From contig CAZRDB010000084.1 in NCBI GenBank assembly GCA_964598695.1, positions 1 through 19,775 on the forward strand: DNA of 19,775 bases. Reading direction: 5' to 3'. Within the stretch, counting starts at the first letter, position 1. Each line of letters opens with the position of its first letter. The notes under the pieces were generated by a model. It did not search any database, was not told the origin of the DNA, and was given only the letters and a program-made list of their open reading frames with translations. Position numbers and translations under genes: made by a program. This DNA is from CAZRDB01 sp964598695 (GTDB taxonomy: Bacteria; Armatimonadota; Zipacnadia; UBA1398). This document shows, piece after piece, positions 7,211-13,800 of the stretch.

Positions 7211-7320
7211 ATTGTCGAAGGCTGGCGCGCCGCGCGGTATCGGGGGAAAGCGGAAACGGAGCGCCCGTGCGGAGGATCATGGGCGGCGAATCCCTGAGGA
7301 GCGCGTCAGGGATTCCCTGA
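7211..7320 (-). promoter_or_regulatory. Regulatory block, copy B (upstream of cheW)
   Basis: On the minus strand, TCAGGGAATCCCTGA (7320-7306) is a perfect 15-bp palindrome with one central base. It is followed by a second half-site TCAGGGATTCG (7297-7287), a GATC at 7278, TTTCCGCTTTCC and then CCCGATACC ending at 7236. After 19 nt comes GACAATGC, with GACAAT at 7216-7211 and the cheW GTG 52 nt further on. Element order and spacing match copy A almost exactly. I read it as a promoter with a tandem upstream binding site for an unidentified regulator. Confidence 0.55.
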
Positions 7321-7351
7321 GCCGGACGCTCGCGGAGCCTGAGAGGCCGCC

Positions 7352-7390
7352 CGCTCGCCCGGAGGGGCGCCGGACGGTCCGAGGCGAGCG
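7352..7390 (-). terminator. Possible stem-loop after the NarL-type regulator
   Basis: An 8-bp perfect stem, CGCTCGCC (7390-7383) with GGCGAGCG (7359-7352), begins 4 nt after the response-regulator stop codon. Its 23-nt loop contains the short palindrome CGGACCGTCCG-like core. No T-run follows, so intrinsic termination is uncertain, though it sits at the right place between two genes. Confidence 0.35.
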
Positions 7391-7394
7391 AGGG

Positions 7395-8045
7395 CTAGAA
7401 GTCGAGTGAGGTGAGGCCCTCGCGAATGGCGTACTTCACCAGATCGGCCGTCCCGCGGAGGCCGAGCTTTCCGAGGATCTGCTGCCGATGCGTCTCCACG
7501 GTCTTGACGCTGACGCCGAGCGCGTCGGCGCACTCCTTGGTGGTCTTGCCCTCGGCGATGAGCTGGAGCACTTCGCGCTCCCGGCCCGTCAGGGCCGTCC
7601 ACGCCGTCGCCCCCGAGGCGTTCGGGGCAAACACGAGGTCTCGGACGAACTGGCCCGCGACGCTGGGCGACATGTAGGCCTCGCCGCTCAGCACGCTCGT
7701 GAGGGCCTGGATCACCTCGGACTTGTCGCCCCCCTTCGAGAGAAAGCCCGCAGCGCCGGCCCGGAACGCCTCGGCGATCACGCTGCGCTCCGTGTGGGCC
7801 GAGAACACGATCACGCGCGTGCCTGGGAAGTCGGCGCAGATCTGGCGCGTGACGTCGATCCCGTTGAGGTCCGGCAGCATGATGTCGGTCATGGCGATCT
7901 CGGGCTTGTGCTCCTTGACCAGAGACAGGAGCGTGCGGCCGTCCGCAGCCGCCCCCACCACTTCGATCCCCGGCTCCGACTCCAGCAGACTGCGCAGGAG
8001 ATCGCGAATGAGGCCCTGATCCTCCGCGATCGCGACGCGCGCCAT
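7395..8045 (-). CDS. NarL/FixJ-family response regulator
   Basis: 216 residues from ATG 8045, which follows GGAGG with 9-10 nt spacing. Starting there gives MARVAIAEDQGLIRDLL, the usual family N-terminus. The frame stays open upstream to 8447, but that extension is low-complexity and crosses into the VWA gene on the other strand. The receiver (1-120) has acidic residues E8/D9, phospho-acceptor Asp54 (MTDIMLPDLNG), Ser82 and Lys104 (LSKGG). The LuxR-type helix-turn-helix occupies 150-213 (LTGREREVLQLIAEGKTTKECADALGVS; VKTVETHRQQILGKLGL). It is therefore a DNA-binding transcription factor controlled by phosphorylation, with a kinase located elsewhere. Standing at the head of the signalling island, it is a candidate regulator of the TCAGGGA palindromes upstream of cheW and the GAF gene, but that link is only inferred. 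Confidence 0.95.
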   Translation of the reverse strand: MARVAIAEDQGLIRDLLRSLLESEPGIEVVGAAADGRTLLSLVKEHKPEIAMTDIMLPDLNGIDVTRQICADFPGTRVIVFSAHTERSVIAEAFRAGAAGFLSKGGDKSEVIQALTSVLSGEAYMSPSVAGQFVRDLVFAPNASGATAWTALTGREREVLQLIAEGKTTKECADALGVSVKTVETHRQQILGKLGLRGTADLVKYAIREGLTSLDF

Positions 8046-8280
8046 CTCCCGGTCCCTCCTCGTCGCCTCGGCTGCCCGCCCCGGAGCCGAGGCCCATTCG
8101 CGCCCCAAGGTACGGGCGCGTGCGGCCATGCCACCTGTCTGGGCTTTCCTCTGGCCGACGCCCGACTCCTGCCTCGCGCACGCGCAAGTGCGCGGCCCGG
8201 CTGTTGCGTCTCGCGTGTCCGTGGGCACCTCCCTGCAGCCAAGTAGTGTGTGGCTAGTATCCGGATTGGGGTGAGCGCAC
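8046..8280. other. Divergent intergenic region with inverted repeat
   Basis: These 235 bp separate the minus-strand regulator from the plus-strand VWA gene and must hold both promoters. A perfect 7-bp inverted repeat, CGCGCAC/GTGCGCG with a 6-nt loop, lies at 8175-8194. TAGTAT at 8255-8260 could be a -10 box for the VWA gene, but no good -35 precedes it. I see no copy of the block found upstream of cheW. Confidence 0.35.
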
Positions 8281-9975
8281 GTGTCGAAGACACTCGCATG
8301 GGGCACCATCTCCGTCGCTCTCGTACTCCTCGCCTGCCTGCTCTCCGCCTGCGCCAAGGGGGAGGCGGGGGCCGCCACGAAAGCGGCAGTGCCGTCGGCG
8401 GCCGAGGCGAAGACGTTCGGCGCCGACCGCGCCAGGCCGGCGGCCAAGGGGGGCGCCGAGAGCGCCGACCCGAACGCCTACTATGCCAACACCTACGGCG
8501 GCGGCTACGGCGAGCGCGAGCGGATCGCCAAGTTGATCGACAACGGTGTCGTCATCGACGGGGAGACGGTCCAGCTCGCGGCCTTCACGCGCGAGTACGG
8601 CCAGAGCTTCCCCGTCCCGACCGACCAGGCACTCAGCCTCTCGGCCGAGACCGAGAACGCGCGGGTGCTCACCGAGGGGGGCGAGACCTACCTCCAGGTG
8701 GGGATCCAGGCCATCGCGACCGAGGCGCCCCGCCGGCCTCCGCTCAACTTGGCGCTCGTGATCGACCGCAGCGGCTCGATGAGCGGCGAGGGCAAGCTCG
8801 AGCACGCCAAGCAGGCCGCCATCGAGGCCGTCAACCGCCTCACCGCCGACGACCGCCTGGCCCTGGTCACCTACGACACGACCGCCACGGTCGACATCGC
8901 CTCCACGCCGGTTGCGGACAAGGAGCAGTTCGTCCGGGTGATCCGCGGCCTGAGGCCAGGCAGCTCGACCAACATCCACGAGGGCCTCGGACGGGCCTAC
9001 GACCAGGTCTCCGCTCACCTCGGCCCCGAGACCATCAGCAGCGTCATCCTGCTCTCCGACGGACTCGTGACCGCCGGCCAGAAGGGCGAGGCTGCGTTCC
9101 GGACGCTCGCCGAGGACGCTTTCAACAAGGGGATCCAGACGACGACCATCGGCGTGGGCCTCGAGTTCGATGAGAAGCTCATGTCGCTCCTCGCTCGCTC
9201 CGGGAAGGGCAACTACCACTTCCTGAGCGACGCCTCCGCGACCCGCGACGTGCTCGAGCGCGAGCTGGGCGACCTCACCCACCCCGTTGCCAAGGCGGTC
9301 AATCTCCGCGTCGATCTGGACCCGAGCGTCCAGCTCGTCCGCGTGCTCGGGAGCGGGGCGCTCAGCGCCGAGGAGACCGCACGAGTGCGCTCCGACGAGC
9401 AGCGGATGGACCAACGGGTCTACGAGGACCTCGGGATCGCCACGAACCGGGGCGAGGACGACGAGCCCGGGGTGAAGATGCTCATCCCCCACTTCTTCAT
9501 GGGAGACAGCCACGTCGTGCTGCTGCAGGTGCGGATCCCCCCCGGCCGCGAGCCCCAGCGGGTCGCGACGGTGGCGCTCGAGTACAAGGACCTCGTCTTC
9601 GTGCGCAACGACGAGGAGCAGGCCACCGCCACGGTCGATCGATGCGACACGCGCGACGAGATGGTGCGCTCGACCCGCCAGGCGGTCCGCAAGAACCGGC
9701 TCGGCTACGAGACCGGCGAGGCGCTCCTGCGCGCGGCGAGCTGCCTCGCGGCGGGCGACGCCGCCGGCGCCGTGCGGGCCGTCGACGAGCGCATGGCCGT
9801 GCTCGGCGTGGCCGCCCGCGAGTGGAACGATGAGGACATCAACCGCGATCACGAGCTGCTCGGGCGCTACCAGCGGGTCCTGGCGAGTATGGGCGGCCGG
9901 AGCGTCGCCCACCGCGATCTCGGCCAGTACCTCGCGAAATCGCTCAGCTACTCGGGCCAGGAGCTGACCCGCTAG
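8281..9975 (+). CDS. VWA-domain lipoprotein (YfbK-like)
   Basis: 564 residues. The GTG at 8281 follows GGGGTGAG with 6 nt spacing. The signal peptide ends in the lipobox LSAC, giving a lipidated Cys24, so the protein should be membrane-anchored and exposed outside the cytoplasm. After a low-complexity Ala/Lys linker (25-65), residues 75-150 form a beta-rich region like the N-terminal part of YfbK-type proteins. The von Willebrand A domain covers about 155-330 with a complete metal site: DRSGS (162-166), Thr230 in SSTNIHEGL and Asp260 in LLSDG. Residues 335-564 are a C-terminal region with a predicted beta domain followed by helices. VWA domains mediate metal-dependent protein contacts, and no enzymatic activity is implied. 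The next gene, 33 bp downstream, encodes a membrane-anchored coiled-coil protein, a plausible partner. Confidence 0.9.
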   Translation: MSKTLAWGTISVALVLLACLLSACAKGEAGAATKAAVPSAAEAKTFGADRARPAAKGGAESADPNAYYANTYGGGYGERERIAKLIDNGVVIDGETVQLAAFTREYGQSFPVPTDQALSLSAETENARVLTEGGETYLQVGIQAIATEAPRRPPLNLALVIDRSGSMSGEGKLEHAKQAAIEAVNRLTADDRLALVTYDTTATVDIASTPVADKEQFVRVIRGLRPGSSTNIHEGLGRAYDQVSAHLGPETISSVILLSDGLVTAGQKGEAAFRTLAEDAFNKGIQTTTIGVGLEFDEKLMSLLARSGKGNYHFLSDASATRDVLERELGDLTHPVAKAVNLRVDLDPSVQLVRVLGSGALSAEETARVRSDEQRMDQRVYEDLGIATNRGEDDEPGVKMLIPHFFMGDSHVVLLQVRIPPGREPQRVATVALEYKDLVFVRNDEEQATATVDRCDTRDEMVRSTRQAVRKNRLGYETGEALLRAASCLAAGDAAGAVRAVDERMAVLGVAAREWNDEDINRDHELLGRYQRVLASMGGRSVAHRDLGQYLAKSLSYSGQELTR

Positions 9976-10008
9976 ACCGGGCGCTCCGCCCCGAGACAGG
10001 AGGCACCG

Positions 10009-11082
10009 ATGGGCCGTACCGTGCTGCTGCTCGGACTGCTCCTGCTGCCCGTGCCCGCGCCGGCCGCCCCGCCCTCGGGCACACGGCTGTGTGAGGTCGC
10101 TGTTCCGCTCGACGGCACGGCGGTCGCCACCCCGCCGTTGCGCGCCAGCGAGCACCGCGAGTACCGGCTGGTGGTCCGCGGCACGTTCGCCTCGACCCAC
10201 GACGGGCGCACCTATGACGCCCGGTACTCCTCGCCGACGCCCGCCGGAGACTATGCCGAGTCGCATCCCTACGTGAAGATCGAGCCCTCCCTCACACTGC
10301 TCGAGGAGGACAAGCCCGGCCACCGGTACGTCTATGCGGTGCCCCCCCGGGTGCTGGCCTCCGACCGCTCCGTCTCGGTGGGGCTGGACCTCTCCCGGTT
10401 CGTCGATGCGTACCTCATCACACCCTCCGAGGTCCGCGCGGGGCTCTCCGGCGGGCTCACGGTGGAGCTGTGGGAGCGCCGTCCGCCTCCGCCGCTGTTG
10501 CTGGTCGTGCTCCAGGGGATGCTGCTGATCGGCGCCGCCGCCGCCGCGAGCGTGGGGTTGTTCGCATTCGCCCGGGCCCGCGACCCGATCGGCGGCCTGC
10601 TGCGGCGGATCGACCGGGCGCACGCCGCCGCCGCGCGCGAGGCCGGCAAGGACTACGCGCTGTTCTCCGACGTGCTCCTGCAGCTCGACGAGCTGCAGCG
10701 GAGCGGCCACTCCATCGCGCAGGAGGGACGCGCGGCGCGACGCTCGACCCGGCAGGCCCGAGGCGGGGCGCTCCGGGCCCAGATCGCGGGCCTCGAGCGG
10801 CAGCTCGCCACGCGGCTGCCGGACGGGGTGCGGCAGGAGCTGGAGACCACCCTCATCGAGAAGCGCACCACGCTGGCCACGCTCGACGCGATGCAGGCGC
10901 GCTGGGAGCACGCGGTGGTCCGGCTTCGCAAGATCGAGGGCGTGCTGGAGGCCGCGGCCGCCCGGATCCGGGAGGCGCGCCTGCGGATCGACCCCGATCA
11001 CCGCGAGGATGAGGTCATCGAGGCGTTCCGCGGCGAGCTGACGATGGTTCGCCGCGCCATCGACGACGTGCGCGGCTCCTGA
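10009..11082 (+). CDS. Membrane-anchored protein with C-terminal coiled coil, unknown function
   Basis: 357 residues. The ATG at 10009 follows AGGAGG with 6 nt spacing. A signal peptide (VLLLGLLLLPVPAPA, cleavage near residue 20) precedes an extracytoplasmic beta-rich domain of about 135 residues (25-158). A single membrane span lies at about 161-188 (PLLLVVLQGMLLIGAAAAASVGLFAF), followed by basic residues. The C-terminal 165 residues are highly charged and helical with clear heptad character (ALRAQIAGLERQLATRL; VVRLRKIEGVLEAAAARIREA), predicted to be cytoplasmic coiled coil. I do not recognise the family. The topology would let it connect an external event to the cell interior. Its position directly after the VWA lipoprotein suggests they form one complex. 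It ends 14 bp from the convergent oxidoreductase gene. Confidence 0.8.
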   Translation: MGRTVLLLGLLLLPVPAPAAPPSGTRLCEVAVPLDGTAVATPPLRASEHREYRLVVRGTFASTHDGRTYDARYSSPTPAGDYAESHPYVKIEPSLTLLEEDKPGHRYVYAVPPRVLASDRSVSVGLDLSRFVDAYLITPSEVRAGLSGGLTVELWERRPPPPLLLVVLQGMLLIGAAAAASVGLFAFARARDPIGGLLRRIDRAHAAAAREAGKDYALFSDVLLQLDELQRSGHSIAQEGRAARRSTRQARGGALRAQIAGLERQLATRLPDGVRQELETTLIEKRTTLATLDAMQARWEHAVVRLRKIEGVLEAAAARIREARLRIDPDHREDEVIEAFRGELTMVRRAIDDVRGS

Positions 11083-11096
11083 CGCGCACGGCCCCG

Positions 11097-12233
11097 CTAC
11101 GCGAACGAGGGCACCCGGACCGCCTCGCCCTCGCGCAGGGCCGACTCGTGCGCGCAGATCCCCGCGGCCGTCCAGTCGGCGGCCGTGACGGCGTCCACGC
11201 GGGGTGCGCGAGCTTCGACGATGCTCCGGACGAACTCATGGACCAGGTGCGGGTGCGAGCCGCCGTGGCCCCCGCCCTGGAGGAACGACTGGTGCGGGTT
11301 TGCCTCGTCGTAGACCCCGAGCTGGGTGAATCGCCCGATCTCGGGCGGCAGGCGGTGGGCGTAGTCGGGCGCCGAGACCCGCTCGGCCGTTGTCGCGCGG
11401 CCACGCCCCTCGACCCGGGGCTCAATGCGGAAGAGGGCCGGCTCCTCGCTGCCGAGTTGGCCCCACTCGAACACCCCGTCCTCGCCGTAGACGTTGAAGC
11501 TCTCCTGGTACTCCCGGCCGACATGGAACAGCGAACGCGTGGCCTCGGCGGCGACATCCGACCCGGCGAGGCGGAAGACTGCCGTCTCCATCGGGTACGG
11601 GTTGCCGTACGGGACCCGCAGCTCCTCGCGCATCCGGCCGGTGCCGAGGCAGTGGACCTTCTCGGCCCGAGCGCCGGCCAGAGCGAGCAGCGGGCCGATG
11701 GCGTGGGTGCCGTACCAGAAGGGCGGCAGCCCGGTCCAGTAGGGGGGCCAGGCTTCCATGTCCTGGTAGTGGGCGCCGCGGAGGAACTGGATCCGGCCGA
11801 GGGTGCCCTGCTGCACGAGTTCCTCGGCGAACAGGAACTCGCGGCAGTAGACGGCGGTCTCCATCATCATGTAGCGGAGGCCGGTCTCGCGCGTCCGCTC
11901 GACAATCGCCCGGAGGTCGTCGAGGCTCGTCGCCATGGGGACCGTGCAGGCACAGTGCTTGCCGGCCTCCAGCGCGGCGAGCGTCTGCTGGGCGTGGAGG
12001 GGGATCGGGGTGACGAGATGGACTGCGTCGATCCGGTCGTCGGCGAGCACCTCCTCGAACGACCGCAGCCGACGCGAGACGCCGTAGCGATCCCCGAGCC
12101 GCGCCAGCGCCTCCTCGCGCGGGTCGCAGATGGTGACCTCGGCGACGTCGGGGTGGTGCAGGTAGATCGGGATGAACTCGGCGCCGAAGCCGAGGCCGAC
12201 GAGAGCGACGCGCAAGCCGTGAGCCGATGCCAT
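11097..12233 (-). CDS. Gfo/Idh/MocA-family oxidoreductase, cytoplasmic
   Basis: 378 residues from ATG 12233, 7 nt after GGAGGT. The frame is open far upstream, but that stretch is out of phase with a clear neighbouring gene. A Rossmann NAD(P)-binding domain occupies 6-125, with the loop VGLGFGAEF (12-20) and the strand VTICDPREEAL. The C-terminal dehydrogenase-type domain runs from about 130 (GRIQFLRGAHYQDMEAWPP) and includes HAIGPLLALAG (177-187), whose His is likely catalytic. The usual EKP motif that follows the Rossmann core is replaced by CTVPMATS (96-103), so the lysine of that motif is missing. Members act on sugars, inositols and related polyols; this substrate is unknown. It is downstream of and co-oriented with a second family member, separated by a strong hairpin. 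Confidence 0.92.
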   Translation of the reverse strand: MASAHGLRVALVGLGFGAEFIPIYLHHPDVAEVTICDPREEALARLGDRYGVSRRLRSFEEVLADDRIDAVHLVTPIPLHAQQTLAALEAGKHCACTVPMATSLDDLRAIVERTRETGLRYMMMETAVYCREFLFAEELVQQGTLGRIQFLRGAHYQDMEAWPPYWTGLPPFWYGTHAIGPLLALAGARAEKVHCLGTGRMREELRVPYGNPYPMETAVFRLAGSDVAAEATRSLFHVGREYQESFNVYGEDGVFEWGQLGSEEPALFRIEPRVEGRGRATTAERVSAPDYAHRLPPEIGRFTQLGVYDEANPHQSFLQGGGHGGSHPHLVHEFVRSIVEARAPRVDAVTAADWTAAGICAHESALREGEAVRVPSFA

Positions 12234-12268
12234 CGCGAGCACCTCCGGGAGCCCCGCACCGACACCGA

Positions 12269-12299
12269 ACGGCCCCGCGCGTGCCGCGCGCGGGGCCGT
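12269..12299 (-). terminator. Perfect 13-bp GC-rich hairpin between the two oxidoreductase genes
   Basis: ACGGCCCCGCGCG and CGCGCGGGGCCGT pair perfectly around a 5-nt loop, 27 bp past the stop of the upstream oxidoreductase. On the minus strand only TT follows, so it is not a classic intrinsic terminator. It may act as an attenuator, an mRNA-processing or stability element, or a Rho-assisted terminator. It lies shortly before the SD of the downstream gene. Confidence 0.6.
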
Positions 12300-12325
12300 C
12301 GGAGGTTGCGGAGCGTGGGCGAGCC

Positions 12326-13618
12326 CTAGCTGAACTGGTACTGGCCGGGGGTCGGCACCGGGCGCTCGACGACGGCCGCGTCCCAGGTGTCGGTGGGCGG
12401 GCTCAGGTTCTCCGTCGAGTTCCAGATCTGATCCCAGGTGATGTCGCGGCCGGCGTAGGCCGACTGGCGGGCCATGAGGCCGGCGAGCGTCGACTTGGCC
12501 ATGTACTCGCCGTTGTTGATCGGCTGGCCGGCGCGGAGCGCGCCGTACAGCGCGTCGTGCTCGCTCTGGTACATGTCCGACTTGCCCTCGCGCCGGACGG
12601 TGTTGCGGTTGGTGTTGCTGTTGCCCAGCAGGTCGACCACGCCGGTCGTGCCGATGACCGAGTTGGTGTAGTAGCGGTCGCAGGCTTCCCACTGGCGCGT
12701 ATCCGCGAACAGCTTCACGCCGTTGGCGAACTCGAACACCGTCGCGAAGGTGTCGAAGGTATCCCCGTAGTTCGGGTTCGGCGGGACTTGCCGGCCGCCC
12801 GAGCTGGTGCAGCGAACGGGATACTCGCCCATCGCCCAGCACATCATGTCGATATCGTGGACGTACTGCTCGGCCACGAAGTCGCCGCTGATCCAGGTCC
12901 ACAGGTACCAGTTGCGGATGTGCTCCTCGAGCTTGCTCCAGCCCGGCTGCGGCGCCGAGTAGCGCGCCACTCGGTTCTCGTGGCGGGTGCTCTGCAGCGC
13001 GACGATCTCGCCGATCTGGCCGTCCTGGACCCGCTGGACCGCCTCGCGCATGCCTTCCTCGTACCGCCAGCACAGGCCCGAGACGATGTTCAGGTTCTTC
13101 GCCTTCGCTTGCTCGCACGAGGCGAGCACCGAGTGGACGCCCGGCACGTCGACGGCGATCGGCTTCTCCACGAAGGCGTGCTTGCCGGCCGCCACCGCGG
13201 CCGCGAGGTGCGCGGGTCGGAACTGGGGATACTCGCACAGCAGAACCACATCGACGCTGTCGATGACCTTGCGCCCCGCATCGAGGCCCACGAACCGATG
13301 CTCGGCATCGACGGTGACATGGTCGCCCAGGTCGGACTCCTGGAGTGCCCCGAGGCTGCCCTCGATCCGCTCGGCGAACACGTCGCCCATCGCCACCAGC
13401 CGGACCGCGGGATCGGCCTTGAGCGACTGCATCGCCGCACCCGTGCCGCGGCCTCCGCAACCGACCAAACCCACGCGGATCTCCTCGCCGCCCTGCGCGA
13501 ACGCCCGCGACGCGAACGGCGCCGCCAGCGCGCCGACCGCGGCCGCGCTCAGGGATGTGCGCAGGAACTGCCGACGGCTCACCGAGCCCGCGTCCCCCGC
13601 GCCTGCCGTGTTGTCCAT
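12326..13618 (-). CDS. Tat-exported Gfo/Idh/MocA-family oxidoreductase
   Basis: 430 residues from ATG 13618, preceded by GGAGGCGGAGAG. A twin-arginine signal (VSRRQFLRTS, residues 13-22) and hydrophobic region end at SRAFAQ (38-42), so the folded, cofactor-loaded enzyme should be exported. The Rossmann domain follows, with GLVGCGGRGTG (50-60) as nucleotide loop and the canonical EKP at 151-153 (FVEKPIAVD). The C-terminal domain has the family signature QYVHDIDMMCWAMG (251-264) with His254 and Asp257 near the predicted active site. Exported members of this family are abundant in Planctomycetota and are thought to oxidise or isomerise sugars in the periplasm, some with tightly bound NAD. The gene is divergent from a large secreted carbohydrate-active-type protein, suggesting a shared substrate. 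Confidence 0.94.
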   Translation of the reverse strand: MDNTAGAGDAGSVSRRQFLRTSLSAAAVGALAAPFASRAFAQGGEEIRVGLVGCGGRGTGAAMQSLKADPAVRLVAMGDVFAERIEGSLGALQESDLGDHVTVDAEHRFVGLDAGRKVIDSVDVVLLCEYPQFRPAHLAAAVAAGKHAFVEKPIAVDVPGVHSVLASCEQAKAKNLNIVSGLCWRYEEGMREAVQRVQDGQIGEIVALQSTRHENRVARYSAPQPGWSKLEEHIRNWYLWTWISGDFVAEQYVHDIDMMCWAMGEYPVRCTSSGGRQVPPNPNYGDTFDTFATVFEFANGVKLFADTRQWEACDRYYTNSVIGTTGVVDLLGNSNTNRNTVRREGKSDMYQSEHDALYGALRAGQPINNGEYMAKSTLAGLMARQSAYAGRDITWDQIWNSTENLSPPTDTWDAAVVERPVPTPGQYQFS

Positions 13619-13800
13619 CTCTCCGCCTCCGCTTCGTTACGTGATCGCGACGCCACAGGCAAGCCCCGCGCGCCCGCGTCTCCGTTTCGTGTTCGCCGCG
13701 GCATTCGCGCGGCCTCCCCCAGCGCGAAGGCGAACCGCGCATGGCGCGCGAACCTGCCCGGCGCGGGGCTCCCCGGTGGCCCGCGAGAGGGAGATGCATC
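13619..13800. other. Divergent intergenic region
   Basis: These 182 bp lie between the Tat-exported oxidoreductase and the large secreted protein and should contain both promoters. I see no convincing -35/-10 pair, operator palindrome or repeat. An ATG at 13741 in frame with the plus-strand gene is not used in my call, because the region after it is Arg/Pro-rich and lacks signal-peptide character until 13801. Confidence 0.4.

Noticed and set aside
6508..7320. Interpretation of the two similar blocks as a mobile miniature element
   Set aside because: There are no terminal inverted repeats or target-site duplications. Spacing to the two start codons is conserved (50 and 52 nt), which favours a promoter.
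8046..8447. An N-terminal extension of the NarL-type regulator to 8447
   Set aside because: It runs into the VWA gene on the other strand and is low-complexity. The ATG at 8045 has a good SD and gives the standard family length.
8254..11001. A 915-codon minus-strand open frame
   Set aside because: It is antisense to the VWA and coiled-coil genes, has no recognisable motif, and is compositionally a mirror of them.
11097..13799. A single 900-codon minus-strand protein
   Set aside because: Only its last 378 codons encode a real protein. The upstream part is low-complexity and out of phase with the exported Gfo/Idh/MocA gene at 12326-13618.
13741..13800. ATG start 60 bp upstream for the large secreted protein
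   Set aside because: It would place 20 Arg/Pro-rich residues before the signal peptide. The GTG at 13801 has AGGGAG at proper spacing and starts the signal peptide directly.
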